Below are positions 48,591-56,524 of a stretch of 64,000 bases of DNA, one piece after another. Where the stretch lies: NCBI GenBank assembly GCA_017649745.1, contig JAGCGE010000152.1, positions 8,734 through 72,733 of the forward strand. Direction: 5' to 3'. The stretch is from Clostridiales bacterium (GTDB lineage Bacteria > Bacillota_A > Clostridia > Saccharofermentanales > Saccharofermentanaceae). A program made the translations under genes and the position numbers. Each line of letters starts with the position of its first letter. Within the stretch, counting starts at the first letter, position 1. The notes below the pieces were generated by a model that was given only the letters and a program-made list of their open reading frames with translations, searched no databases and was not told the DNA's origin.

Positions 48591-48980
48591 ATGAGCAAAC
48601 TTAAAAAGGTAATCAAGGTTGCGACGAAGGGCGTTGGAACGCTCATCAGTGAGATTCTGGCACGGACGTTTAGTTATTCGTTCGAGCACACCTCATACAT
48701 TATCTATTGGTATCAGAATCCCAATGGTACCAGAGCCGAAGCAGACAAGTTCTGCATCGACAACAAAAAATACATCGTCGAGAATATTGACGGATTGGTT
48801 GACGGTGTGCTTGATAAGGTTTCCGAAAAGCTCGGTATTGGTAACCATCCTGAAAAGAAGCAGCACCATTACTGCGGCGAGTGCAAGTATTTCGCACTAT
48901 GCAATGATGAGGCTATTAAGCGTGACAATGCGAAACTCGACCCGTATTCGGATGCTTGCAGTGAGTTTGAGGAGGTGTGA
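48591..48980 (+). CDS. Protein with C-terminal Cys-rich (zinc-like) motif
   Basis: 129 aa, AGGAGG before ATG. N-terminal basic helix, a hydrophobic middle, and a C-terminal motif CGECKYFALCN...DACSEFEEV. The pattern CxxCxxF...C...F/Y is shared with proteins at 51552, 52061 and 54190 and suggests a small metal-binding module. Confidence 0.6.
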   Translation: MSKLKKVIKVATKGVGTLISEILARTFSYSFEHTSYIIYWYQNPNGTRAEADKFCIDNKKYIVENIDGLVDGVLDKVSEKLGIGNHPEKKQHHYCGECKYFALCNDEAIKRDNAKLDPYSDACSEFEEV

Positions 48981-48982
48981 CC

Positions 48983-49408
48983 ATGGCTGAACTGAAAGAT
49001 CGTATCGAAGCTGTCGTGAGAGCGGGACTCTACGAACCAACTGCTTACCATATCGGGAGATTGCTTATCCTCTACAAGCGCTGTGAATTCTTGTGGAAGC
49101 ATCCTGAAGCTACGAGAAAAGAAGTTCAGGCTCGTGTTCACAGCCTCTGGGAAATCTATGACGCAAAGATCGAGTGGCGTAAAGAAATTCGTATCTTCGG
49201 ATGTAGAGAGTTCGGTGGACGCCTTGCTCGTCTCAAGACCAGTATCGAGTTTGCCAATCATACTCATGATTGTCCGGAATACAAGTTCATTGAAGATATT
49301 CTCGATAAAAAGGATTGGATGGGTAACTGGAAAGTTTCAGTAAACGAACTCATCCATATTCTCGAACTCGAAGATAAGTATATGAAATGGGGGCGTGATC
49401 AAGGATGA
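48983..49408 (+). CDS. Helical protein of unknown function
   Basis: 141 aa from ATG 48983 (GGAGG upstream, overlapping the previous end). Helical and charged (LYEPTAYHIGRLLILYKRCEFLWKHPEATRKEV). No family recognised. Confidence 0.55.
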   Translation: MAELKDRIEAVVRAGLYEPTAYHIGRLLILYKRCEFLWKHPEATRKEVQARVHSLWEIYDAKIEWRKEIRIFGCREFGGRLARLKTSIEFANHTHDCPEYKFIEDILDKKDWMGNWKVSVNELIHILELEDKYMKWGRDQG

Positions 49409-49695
49409 GTAATCATAGAAGCCTCATCGGCTGGATCTTAGCCATCGTGCTACTGATTCCGCTTATGCCGTTGTACATCATCGGGTTTATATGTGCCATG
49501 CTTGCAACACCTCTCGTTGTAATCGTCGGAAATCTGTTGGTCTTATTCAATGCCAGCAGGTCGACATTCAGCACGGCGTTAAACACCATCAAAAATGTGT
49601 GTTTCGCACCGATGAGACTGTTTATGTTCGCGGGAAATGGTCTGGCACATGCATTCCCGGATGCTGGAAAGGAGAAACACGACCATGACACTTGA
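49405..49695 (+). CDS. Two-span membrane protein
   Basis: 96 aa. WILAIVLLIPLMPLYIIGFICAMLATPLVVIVGNLLVLF gives two membrane spans; C-terminal tail with His/Asp. ATGA overlap with the previous gene and overlap with the next. Could be a small envelope protein. Confidence 0.55.
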   Translation: MSNHRSLIGWILAIVLLIPLMPLYIIGFICAMLATPLVVIVGNLLVLFNASRSTFSTALNTIKNVCFAPMRLFMFAGNGLAHAFPDAGKEKHDHDT

Positions 49696-50212
49696 AGAAG
49701 CCAAACGGTTCGCCGAATATGAGATTCAGAATCTCTACGATGACATGGTTCCGAATACGATTAACAGTCATCCTGTCATGAGAAACTTGGACGTAGAGCC
49801 AAAAGACGGTTCAATCGTTGTTCGTATGAATCTGATGTTTAAACCTACTGGTCTGGTGCATTACGGTAAAATACCTGACGATAGCGATTACTCGTTCAGT
49901 TATGCCGAGATGATTCCTCTCGACTATCTCAACACTAGTGATGGAAAGATTCGTTACAAGACACAGTGGCGAGAGTACGTCAAGCGTTTGGTTATCGACA
50001 TCACCAGGGCCATCATTGATATGGACAAACGGTATCCGCCTGATATTCAACCATTATCGAGTCCATTATATGAGAACGTTATCGCCGTCGAGACACTTAA
50101 GACCATCATGAGCGGCATCGAAAACGGAACTTTCAAAGAAGAGGAGGATGAAGATGTTATTCGAAGCAGCGATGACTCAGATGAGAGAGGGGAAGAAGGT
50201 AACGAGGCCTAA
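49685..50212 (+). CDS. Protein of unknown function with acidic C-terminus
   Basis: 175 aa from ATG 49685 (GGAAAGGAG). N-terminal half alpha/beta (LYDDMVPNTINSHPVMRNLDVEPKDGSIVVRMNLMF), a Tyr/Asp-rich middle and an acidic end. The end overlaps the Tad2-like gene in another frame and carries its RBS. Confidence 0.55.
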   Translation: MTLEEAKRFAEYEIQNLYDDMVPNTINSHPVMRNLDVEPKDGSIVVRMNLMFKPTGLVHYGKIPDDSDYSFSYAEMIPLDYLNTSDGKIRYKTQWREYVKRLVIDITRAIIDMDKRYPPDIQPLSSPLYENVIAVETLKTIMSGIENGTFKEEEDEDVIRSSDDSDERGEEGNEA

Positions 50213-50387
50213 ATGGGGTGGAACCGCACTGAGGATGGTTATCAGAGAAGATGACCGTAAGCCGTGCTTTGTGAAGGATATACCGATTCGCTCAAAGGAT
50301 GGCGAAATCCGCGTACGGACGTACTTCTTAGCACATATCAACCCTTCTGACATCCTCGCCACCGACTGGGAGGTTTGTGATGGATGA
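50154..50387 (+). CDS. DUF2829 / Tad2-like protein (putative anti-defence)
   Basis: 77 aa from ATG 50154 (GAGGAGG 6 nt upstream). MLFEAAMTQMREGKKVTRPKWGG, then a beta core and NPSDILATDWEVCDG at the end match the family pattern of DUF2829: a helix with GKKVTRxxW and a closing DILAxDWEV. Tad2 proteins in this family sequester the Thoeris signal gcADPR. The family fit is from recalled motif; binding residues were not verified. Confidence 0.65.
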   Translation: MLFEAAMTQMREGKKVTRPKWGGTALRMVIREDDRKPCFVKDIPIRSKDGEIRVRTYFLAHINPSDILATDWEVCDG

Positions 50388-50580
50388 CTACAAAATCGGT
50401 AAGGGGGAGAGGCTCTGGGAACAGGTCTGTGGAAAGGACGGAGCGGTAAAATACCTGATTACGTCCGATTACAGACGAGAGGCTTACTACCTTTACCATG
50501 TAAACAAAGACGGAACTACGCAGAAGATCGGGAAGGGTAAGAATCCACCTGACCTGCGTAAGAAGTATTTGAGAAGTTAA
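50380..50580 (+). CDS. Small protein of unknown function
   Basis: 66 aa from ATG 50380, start inside the Tad2-like gene end. Basic and Tyr-rich (KYLITSDYRREAYYLYHVNKDGTTQKIGKG). No family recognised. Confidence 0.5.
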   Translation: MDDYKIGKGERLWEQVCGKDGAVKYLITSDYRREAYYLYHVNKDGTTQKIGKGKNPPDLRKKYLRS

Positions 50581-50615
50581 CGGGCAATTCTAAATTTCGA
50601 AAGGAGAAAATTATT

Positions 50616-51227
50616 ATGGGACAGAGACTGGTTTTCAAGTGTGTGAAAGATGGCAAGCGATTCGCTAGCATCTATTATCACTGGAGCGGATACACTCAGT
50701 CGATCTATTATGAGGCGGCTGAGCTTGTTGCATATCTGAGAAGCCATGGATATACAGGAAAGGAAAGTATCGAGACTCTTCAGAAGATGCTGCTGGACTA
50801 CCTTGAATCTCGTGGCGGCGGTGCAGGCTGGGGTAAGGACGATAACGGACGCTACTACGAGATCGAGGAATGGCAGAAGCGTGGTGTGGATCCGAAGAAG
50901 GAGATCAGCAGGAACGATGGTCTGATCGACATCACTGAACAGGGTATGCGCAATGCTGAATACTGGGCAGAAGCGCTCGAGGAGTTCAACTTCGATGACG
51001 AGACATTCACCAATAACGAGTTCTACCATGAAGGCAGAGGCGAATTCGAGATCTCTGACGAGGAGTACAAGCGGCTTCCGAAATGGAACGATTGCGATGG
51101 CTATGTCGGAACTATCAAGTGGGATGACGCTGTTGACGCGCACAAGTGGTTCGAGAAACTTCCGCGTGTTGATGGTGTTATCCTCGGTGTCGACGAGGAA
51201 GGTCTGCTCGTAACCGGGCTTGAGTGA
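50616..51227 (+). CDS. Conserved phage protein of unknown function
   Basis: 203 aa. RLVFKCVKDGKRFASIYYHWSGYTQSIYYEAAELVAYLR, then GGGAGWGKDDNGRYYEIEEWQKRGV and NEFYHEGRGEFEISDEEYKRLPKW. I recall the first segment in other Firmicutes phages. Could be a modification enzyme, but no catalytic motif is clear. Confidence 0.55.
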   Translation: MGQRLVFKCVKDGKRFASIYYHWSGYTQSIYYEAAELVAYLRSHGYTGKESIETLQKMLLDYLESRGGGAGWGKDDNGRYYEIEEWQKRGVDPKKEISRNDGLIDITEQGMRNAEYWAEALEEFNFDDETFTNNEFYHEGRGEFEISDEEYKRLPKWNDCDGYVGTIKWDDAVDAHKWFEKLPRVDGVILGVDEEGLLVTGLE

Positions 51228-51240
51228 GGAGGCGTGAATA

Positions 51241-51528
51241 ATGAAGATGTATTATCGAGATATCGTAAAGCATCTGCTCACAGCCCTGTATGATCTTCCT
51301 GAATGTGGCTGTGGAGGAATCGCTCATATTGTTACGGATGATCTCAACACCTGTGACGAAGACCTTACTTTTGTACTTAAACAGTGCGAAACCGAACCCT
51401 ACCGCATCGAAGTGCCTCTTGTGAGATGTCTCATGGAGTATCTCAGGAGATTCGATAGAAACGAACGATCAGATCTCATTCATGAATGGTGGACCGATTC
51501 TGCTAAAGGAAAAATGTTTACGGTGTGA
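51241..51528 (+). CDS. Small helical protein of unknown function
   Basis: 95 aa. Helical with several Cys (LYDLPECGCGGIAHI). RBS GAGGCG before ATG. No family recognised. Confidence 0.5.
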   Translation: MKMYYRDIVKHLLTALYDLPECGCGGIAHIVTDDLNTCDEDLTFVLKQCETEPYRIEVPLVRCLMEYLRRFDRNERSDLIHEWWTDSAKGKMFTV

Positions 51529-51551
51529 GAGTATTACAAGGAGGTATAAAC

Positions 51552-52061
51552 ATGACTTATGAAGAGAAGCTCGAAGCTGTTCTGATGTTCCATGACAAAT
51601 ATAAATCCCTTATCGACGAAGCTCCTGAGGGTTCTGATCTGTGGGCTTTTGGAGAGTTGGATAAGGCGTACGACAATGTTGTGAAGCTTGGTGTGTGGAT
51701 TCGCAATGCAGAATGGGAAGACGCTAAGCAGAGACTTACCAACGCCATGCTGCATATCGCCGAGAGATGGTCAAACGAGACTGATATCGAACTGACGTGC
51801 TTTGACGGTGATGAGCTTGATAGTGTGCCTCGGGATATCGAACTCTTTGCTGCTGATCCGTCTGATGGAGAGCACTGGACGGTTGCGGGCAAACCGGAAG
51901 AAGAGAATAAGTCGGGCTTATGCGTTGACTGTGTTCATTGCAAAGTGCCTAAGAACATGGTACTCAATCACGGATGGGCAGGGTACTGTAATACTCGAAA
52001 CAAATGGGTATCGAGGGTATCCGGATGTACTGATAAGTTTGAAAATAAGGAGGAGTCCTGA
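51552..52061 (+). CDS. Protein with C-terminal zinc-like motif and NKEES tail, paralogue 1
   Basis: 169 aa from ATG 51552 (AAGGAGG). N-terminal helical part, then CVDCVHCKVPKNMVLNHGWAGYC...GCTDKFENKEES. The last codons (AATAAGGAGGAGTCC) form the SD of the next gene, which begins at the TGATG overlap. The same ending is found in the next gene and in the gene at 30573. Confidence 0.6.
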   Translation: MTYEEKLEAVLMFHDKYKSLIDEAPEGSDLWAFGELDKAYDNVVKLGVWIRNAEWEDAKQRLTNAMLHIAERWSNETDIELTCFDGDELDSVPRDIELFAADPSDGEHWTVAGKPEEENKSGLCVDCVHCKVPKNMVLNHGWAGYCNTRNKWVSRVSGCTDKFENKEES

Positions 52062-52462
52062 TGGTATATATCATTCAGTGTATGGCCGGTGGAGTGTTTT
52101 CCAAGAAAGAGGAGCTCGAAGCGTACAGACAGGAATTCGCGAAGCAGATTAGACAAGGCGTTCTGTTGCTTCCCGTCACTTTCAAACTGGTCGAGGTCGT
52201 AAAGACGGACTCCATCATCGACGTTGAGATCGTCAAAGACCAGACAAAGGCTGCTGAACAAGTCTATGTCGATGACTATGATGAGGAAGACCTTGGTGGC
52301 ATATGTGACAACTGCCAACACTGGCTTGAATTTACTCCGCTTGGTCAAACCTGCGGAAAAGATCTTCGTGGCAATGACTGCGGATGGTGTGAGGCGAAAA
52401 GCAGAACCACGTCGCCTATCGCAGGCTGCAAAGAGTATTTCAAGAATAAGGAGGAGTCCTGA
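52061..52462 (+). CDS. Protein with C-terminal zinc-like motif and NKEES tail, paralogue 2
   Basis: 133 aa, TGATG overlap with previous gene. After an alpha/beta N-terminus (MVYIIQCMAGGVFSKKEELEAYRQ) it has CDNCQHWL...CGKD...CEAKSRT...GCKEYFKNKEES, the same Cys pattern and end as paralogue 1. Probably a duplicated metal-binding end attached to different N-terminal domains. Confidence 0.6.
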   Translation: MVYIIQCMAGGVFSKKEELEAYRQEFAKQIRQGVLLLPVTFKLVEVVKTDSIIDVEIVKDQTKAAEQVYVDDYDEEDLGGICDNCQHWLEFTPLGQTCGKDLRGNDCGWCEAKSRTTSPIAGCKEYFKNKEES

Positions 52463-52683
52463 TGGAAGAAAAGAATTATCTCGTAATCGAGATTTATCCG
52501 ATGGGGGGACAGACCATAATTGCACAGGTTTCAGCTCTCGATGCCGCGTTGCTGTTATTGGGAGAGTTGGTATCACGTTACGATAACCCACGAAACCTGT
52601 TCGCCATTCGAACGATCAATGTCACTGGTTCTGAGTCTGTAGCAAGATATCAGAATGCAAAATTTGAGGAGGTAGAATCATGA
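52462..52683 (+). CDS. Small alpha/beta protein of unknown function
   Basis: 73 aa, start overlaps the previous stop (TGATG). NYLVIEIYPMGGQTIIAQVSALDAALLLLGELVSRYDN then an Ile/Val strand. No family recognised. Confidence 0.5.
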   Translation: MEEKNYLVIEIYPMGGQTIIAQVSALDAALLLLGELVSRYDNPRNLFAIRTINVTGSESVARYQNAKFEEVES

Positions 52684-53288
52684 CTGATTACACACAGGTA
52701 AACCCGGAACAGGCGGCTATGGAGGCACGTCTGAACGAACTGGAATCTGAAAACAGAAAGCTCAAGGCAGGTCGTATCTTCGGAGTCGTCCTCGCCATCG
52801 GCTCTGTCGCAGCGGCTATCTACTGCGGCAAGAAGCTCAAGGACGTCATGGGCGTCGTTAACTCGGCAGTTACGGACGTGTCCAACCTGACCTACATCGA
52901 CGTCCAGCAGGCTGTCGTGGACAAAGCGGTTGAACGGGCTGCTGCGAACGCTGCGGGCAAGGCTGTCAAGGCGACTGAGGGTCTCATGCGCGACACTGTA
53001 TCCGCTGCGGTGACCAACGCTGTTGCGAACTCCAAGGGGCAGCTCAAGTCGGCAGTTACAGAGAAGATTGCCATCGAGGTTGCCAAGATCGACAAGTCAG
53101 AGCTGGTTGCAGACATCGAAGAACAGGCCAAGCAGCTCATCGTCGATAAATTCGAGGGTAAGCTGGATGGTATCGCTGCGGACTTCTCCCGCAATCTGGA
53201 GAACGTCGGTAAGATCTATCAGAGCATTGCAGAATCCATGTCGACCAAACCTGCTGCTGAGAGCACGCCGACACTGATTAAGCTGTGA
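52680..53288 (+). CDS. Membrane-anchored long-helix protein
   Basis: 202 aa, ATGA overlap with previous gene. Coiled start (MEARLNELESENRKLKAG), membrane span (IFGVVLAIGSVAAAIYC), then about 130 residues of Ala/Lys/Val-rich helix (AAANAAGKAVKATEGLMRDTVSAAVTNAV). Rod-like envelope protein. Function unknown. Confidence 0.6.
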   Translation: MTDYTQVNPEQAAMEARLNELESENRKLKAGRIFGVVLAIGSVAAAIYCGKKLKDVMGVVNSAVTDVSNLTYIDVQQAVVDKAVERAAANAAGKAVKATEGLMRDTVSAAVTNAVANSKGQLKSAVTEKIAIEVAKIDKSELVADIEEQAKQLIVDKFEGKLDGIAADFSRNLENVGKIYQSIAESMSTKPAAESTPTLIKL

Positions 53289-53298
53289 GGTGTCTGGT

Positions 53299-53889
53299 AT
53301 GGACGACGATACCCTTAAAGTAGCAGGAATCGTAGCCGTGATCCTCGTTGTACTTAGTGTTCTTGGATATGTGCTGTTCTCACCAAAGGCATATACCATG
53401 GAAGTCAAAGTCATAACGTGGGATTACGGCGTCCATATCGAAGAATTCAAGGTTGTACATCACACAAACGAGCGAAGTAAACCAGACGACGCATATAACG
53501 TCAATCGTTTCGTCCGTACAAAAACCAAGACTGTTACGGATGAGGATGGAAACACCCACATCAAGACAGAAACATACGTCGAATACGACTATGACGTCAA
53601 TCGATGGGTTGAGACGCGATGTGTGGCGACATCTGGTAGAGACCATGAGCCGTATTTCGGTGAGTACACCTTGAAAGAATCAGATAGGGCAGACGGAATC
53701 GGTAACGAACGTGTGAGTCATCGATCCAAGGAATACACTGTATCAGGAACGCTTGTCAATAGTGATGATATGACACTCCATCATGTATCCATTCCGGAAA
53801 GCATATGGGAAGTGTTGACCACTAACGATGAGCTCAATTACCTGAAATCAAGAGTCGGAGACCCATACGAAATAAGCATAGCACAGTAA
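53299..53889 (+). CDS. Membrane-anchored beta-rich protein
   Basis: 196 aa from ATG 53299. N-terminal span (VAGIVAVILVVLSVLGYVLF), then a beta-rich domain that probably lies outside the membrane (MEVKVITWDYGVHIEEFKVVH...TKTVTDEDGNTHIKTETYVEYDY). No family recognised. Confidence 0.55.
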   Translation: MDDDTLKVAGIVAVILVVLSVLGYVLFSPKAYTMEVKVITWDYGVHIEEFKVVHHTNERSKPDDAYNVNRFVRTKTKTVTDEDGNTHIKTETYVEYDYDVNRWVETRCVATSGRDHEPYFGEYTLKESDRADGIGNERVSHRSKEYTVSGTLVNSDDMTLHHVSIPESIWEVLTTNDELNYLKSRVGDPYEISIAQ

Positions 53890-53903
53890 AGGAGTGATAA
53901 CAT

Positions 53904-54197
53904 ACGAAACAGAAACTCAAGGACAAATGCGTCAAAATCGCGGAGCATTACGGACTCCACACACAGGAATGGCAGACTGCTCAGGAGTTATTTGAGCTCG
54001 GGCAAGTCGTGACCAGACGAGCAGGACAGCGCGGACGAGACTGGAAAGAGAAGCTGTTAGACGAACTTGTTGACGTGTATATCATGATTCAGCAGATGCT
54101 TCATCTCCATGGCATTTCGAAAGAGGAATTCGATGCCAAAGTGGAAGAGAAGCTCGAAAGACAGCTCAAGCGGATTAAGGAGGGAGACCATGCTTAA
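53904..54197 (+). CDS. MazG-like protein with probable ACG start
   Basis: 97 aa when started at ACG 53904, 9 nt after AAAGGAG; no ATG, GTG or TTG lies at a suitable distance, and the frame is closed at TAA 53898. The sequence (KIAEHYGLHTQEWQTAQELFEL, then KEKLLDELVDVYIMIQQMLHLHGISKEEFDAKVEEKLERQLKRI) is that of small phage MazG-like proteins (EExxD pattern, ELxDVxIM), which hydrolyse nucleotides or (p)ppGpp. A shorter start at 54009 loses the first helices. Start codon is inference. Confidence 0.55.
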   Translation, partial: TKQKLKDKCVKIAEHYGLHTQEWQTAQELFELGQVVTRRAGQRGRDWKEKLLDELVDVYIMIQQMLHLHGISKEEFDAKVEEKLERQLKRIKEGDHA

Positions 54198-54387
54198 ATG
54201 CGGAGACTGCCTCAATTACAGCAAATGTTATGTTCCCAGTGCGGAATACAAAACATTATTCATGATCGAGCCGGCGTGTGACCGGTTCCAACCGAAAGGA
54301 GTAAATTACAATGGCAACAGCGAACAAGAAACCTGCAACCAAGACAACCGCAACGAAGAAGACGGATGTAAAGAAACCCGCGACTAA
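54190..54387 (+). CDS. Short Cys-motif protein
   Basis: 65 aa from ATG 54190 (AGGAGG). MLKCGDCLNYSKCYVPSAEY...ACDRFQPKG matches the Cys pattern of the modules at 48591, 51552 and 52061. The remaining 30 codons run into the next gene in another frame; the folded part probably ends near 54300. Confidence 0.5.
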   Translation: MLKCGDCLNYSKCYVPSAEYKTLFMIEPACDRFQPKGVNYNGNSEQETCNQDNRNEEDGCKETRD

Positions 54388-54589
54388 GGAGAAGACACAA
54401 ACTGTCATTCTAACCATTCAGGCAACCTATGTGCTGAAGGATGGTAAGATGATCAACCCTGACTTCGCTAAGGCTCCGGACAAGTTCCCGCTGGACAGCA
54501 TCGATCTGAATGTCTGTCCGGGCGCTGACAAAGTTGACGTGAAGCGGATTCAGGTCTTCGAGACGGATGAGAAAAAGGGCGGCAAGTAA
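54311..54589 (+). CDS. Lys/Thr-rich small protein
   Basis: 92 aa with GAAAGGAG before ATG. N-terminal basic repeats of TKKTDVKKPATKEKT type that could bind DNA, then a beta domain (TVILTIQATYVLKDGKMINPDF). Overlaps the previous gene by 77 nt. Confidence 0.55.
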   Translation: MATANKKPATKTTATKKTDVKKPATKEKTQTVILTIQATYVLKDGKMINPDFAKAPDKFPLDSIDLNVCPGADKVDVKRIQVFETDEKKGGK

Positions 54590-54609
54590 GCTGCTGTAAT
54601 CGGGTTGGG

Positions 54610-54641
54610 AGAGCGTTTGGAAACAGACGCTCTTCTTTTTT
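54610..54641 (+). terminator. Terminator after 54311 gene
   Basis: AGAGCGT (54610-54616) pairs with ACGCTCT (54627-54633), followed by TCTTTTTT. GAAAGGAG for the next gene follows. Confidence 0.75.
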
Positions 54642-54657
54642 CGAAAGGAGAACCTAA

Positions 54658-55146
54658 ATGAAGAAGAAATTCTACGCCTATGGTGTGCTGTACACTGCTG
54701 GAGACACCGTTGGGCTTACAGATAAGACACTGTCGGACGAGATGTTGAAGAAAATCGTAGTCAACAGTCCGCTCAAGGTACCGGTGGTGAATGATTTAGC
54801 GGGATTGAATAATCCAGACCCTGTTATCGGAAACTGTATCCTCATGTATCAGCCGGATATGGACGATGGCACATCTCGTCTTGCGTGCAGAGTGGAATTC
54901 AACGAGAAGCATCGTAAAGAATACGAGGAACTGCTTAACGGTAGCGTTGATCGTGAGAAGCTGCGATTCGGATTCATGCTGAGCAAGGTTAAACATAACG
55001 GTCTGTCGGAAATTGTAGATGGTATCATCTCTGCTGTCTCATTCAATGAGAACGGTCTTGGAGGCAAAGTGATCTGCTATGGATGGGGCTGGGAAGAAGA
55101 GGCTAACCCATTCAAGGCTATTAAGAATGGATTGGAGGAAAAATAA
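54658..55146 (+). CDS. Protein of unknown function
   Basis: 162 aa. KFYAYGVLYTAGDTVGLTDKTLSDEMLKKIV, NCILMYQPDMDDGTSRLACRVEF and a C-terminal GWGWEEEANPFKAI. The last codon overlaps the next start. No family recognised. Confidence 0.55.
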   Translation: MKKKFYAYGVLYTAGDTVGLTDKTLSDEMLKKIVVNSPLKVPVVNDLAGLNNPDPVIGNCILMYQPDMDDGTSRLACRVEFNEKHRKEYEELLNGSVDREKLRFGFMLSKVKHNGLSEIVDGIISAVSFNENGLGGKVICYGWGWEEEANPFKAIKNGLEEK

Positions 55147-55544
55147 TGGGACGTTTTCCGGTTGAGGGTCTGACTGAGTTTACAGAAGACGATCTGGAAG
55201 CTATGATCAATACCCCTAACGCTATTAGAGAGAAAGTGGGATTGGAACCGGTCGACGACATCACACCGGTCGAAATGAAACCGGGAGTACAGATGATCCC
55301 TGCTTTCGACGCTAACTACTTCGAACCTGGTATCATGGTCACAACTTACCTTGTTAACGAGGAAGGTGAACTTCGTAGAGGGCGTAATGCATTGATCTGC
55401 GGCTATGAAGACGGGTTACAGACAATGAAATTAAACGAACCATGGGCTCCAGATGGGTGTCGTCCGTACACAATCTCTATCGATGATTATATTTCTGGTA
55501 GAGTGGTGATCAAGAGGATGGTTGAGGAGGAAGACCATGACTAA
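55146..55544 (+). CDS. Protein of unknown function
   Basis: 132 aa, TAATGG overlap with the previous gene. Acidic N-terminal helix then beta segments (MVTTYLVNEEGELRRGRNALICGYEDG). No family recognised. Confidence 0.55.
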   Translation: MGRFPVEGLTEFTEDDLEAMINTPNAIREKVGLEPVDDITPVEMKPGVQMIPAFDANYFEPGIMVTTYLVNEEGELRRGRNALICGYEDGLQTMKLNEPWAPDGCRPYTISIDDYISGRVVIKRMVEEEDHD

Positions 55545-55917
55545 AGAAGAAATCAAGAAGAAGCGCATCGAGATCTTCGGTAAGGATTACGAGGAAAAGG
55601 TTGATCTGAGATTCCATGATGTTGCCGATGATCAGAATCTTGCTGATATTCAGGCTTACGCTCGTAAAGGGTATATGCTCATTACGGTTGAGGACGTCAT
55701 TAACTACATCAAAGACCGCAAGCGTAAGGTGTTCAACGAATTCATGCGATGCTTATCGATTACTCAGGATTCGCATAAGCACGGTCGGTTATGGACACCT
55801 GATAATCCGCTTGCCATGCTTATGAAGCGCGACGACATCTCTGTATATGAGCGAGCTGCTATGTACGGTGTTCTGGTGTCTGCACTGATGCTGGATTATG
55901 AGGAGGATGAGAAATGA
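55537..55917 (+). CDS. Helical protein of unknown function
   Basis: 126 aa from ATG 55537, overlapping the previous end by 8 nt with GAGGAGG upstream. TKEEIKKKRIEIFGKDYEEKVDLRFHDVADDQNLADIQAYARKGYML; all-helical. ATGA overlap with the next gene. Confidence 0.55.
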   Translation: MTKEEIKKKRIEIFGKDYEEKVDLRFHDVADDQNLADIQAYARKGYMLITVEDVINYIKDRKRKVFNEFMRCLSITQDSHKHGRLWTPDNPLAMLMKRDDISVYERAAMYGVLVSALMLDYEEDEK

Positions 55918-56195
55918 ACGTCACACGAGAGTATATTCTGAGTAAACTTCGGAAATCAAAGCATTTTTCTCACTGTGCGGAAAATGCAGAAAAAGCAGGG
56001 TTCTCAGCATCTGAGATTATTGATTTCCTGGTAGACGAACTTGACCACGAGCATGAACGAGCTCAACACTACCACGATCTCGCAAATGAGTGGGAATCGA
56101 ACTACAGACAAATGTGTATGACCTGTGATGAAATCGAGGAACAGCATCGTGAGGAGCGCCTAACCGCGATGCGTAAAGTCAAGGATATTCGGTGA
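55914..56195 (+). CDS. Small helical protein, Cys/His-rich
   Basis: 93 aa. SKLRKSKHFSHCAENAEKAGFSASEIIDFLVDELDHEHERAQHYHDLAN, then CMTCDEIEEQHREER. His and Cys spacing could allow metal binding. No family recognised. Confidence 0.5.
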   Translation: MNVTREYILSKLRKSKHFSHCAENAEKAGFSASEIIDFLVDELDHEHERAQHYHDLANEWESNYRQMCMTCDEIEEQHREERLTAMRKVKDIR

Positions 56196-56212
56196 AACAA
56201 GGAGGAAAAGAA

Positions 56213-56524
56213 ATGAACATTTTAGAGGCGTTACACGCGGTAAAGGACGCTGATATGATGGCGTATCGCAAGGAATGGATGCGGGATCCGGCGCTCGAAG
56301 ACACTTGTATTGTATGGAACGAACGGTACGGTTACCATTACTGGCATAAGAACGCGCCTATACCGGATAAGTACGCAGATGATGACCCGAGAGTGGGTGC
56401 TGAAGTCGGCGTGTTATCGGTTGAGAACGTCATGGCTGAAGATTGGGAGGTGGAAGGAGTATGGCGTACTGTAAAATCGGGATATGGTGGGTCCCTGGAG
56501 AGCTTAGACTGGTCTTGCTGCTGA
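56213..56524 (+). CDS. Second DUF2829-like candidate protein
   Basis: 103 aa from ATG 56213 (AAGGAGG). NILEALHAVKDADMMAYRKEWM...GVLSVENVMAEDWEVEG has a helix start and a closing VMAEDWEV reminiscent of the DILAxDWEV end of DUF2829 (Tad2). The fit is weaker than for the gene at 50154 because of a longer insert. A paralogue or a convergent ending are both possible. Confidence 0.4.
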   Translation: MNILEALHAVKDADMMAYRKEWMRDPALEDTCIVWNERYGYHYWHKNAPIPDKYADDDPRVGAEVGVLSVENVMAEDWEVEGVWRTVKSGYGGSLESLDWSCC

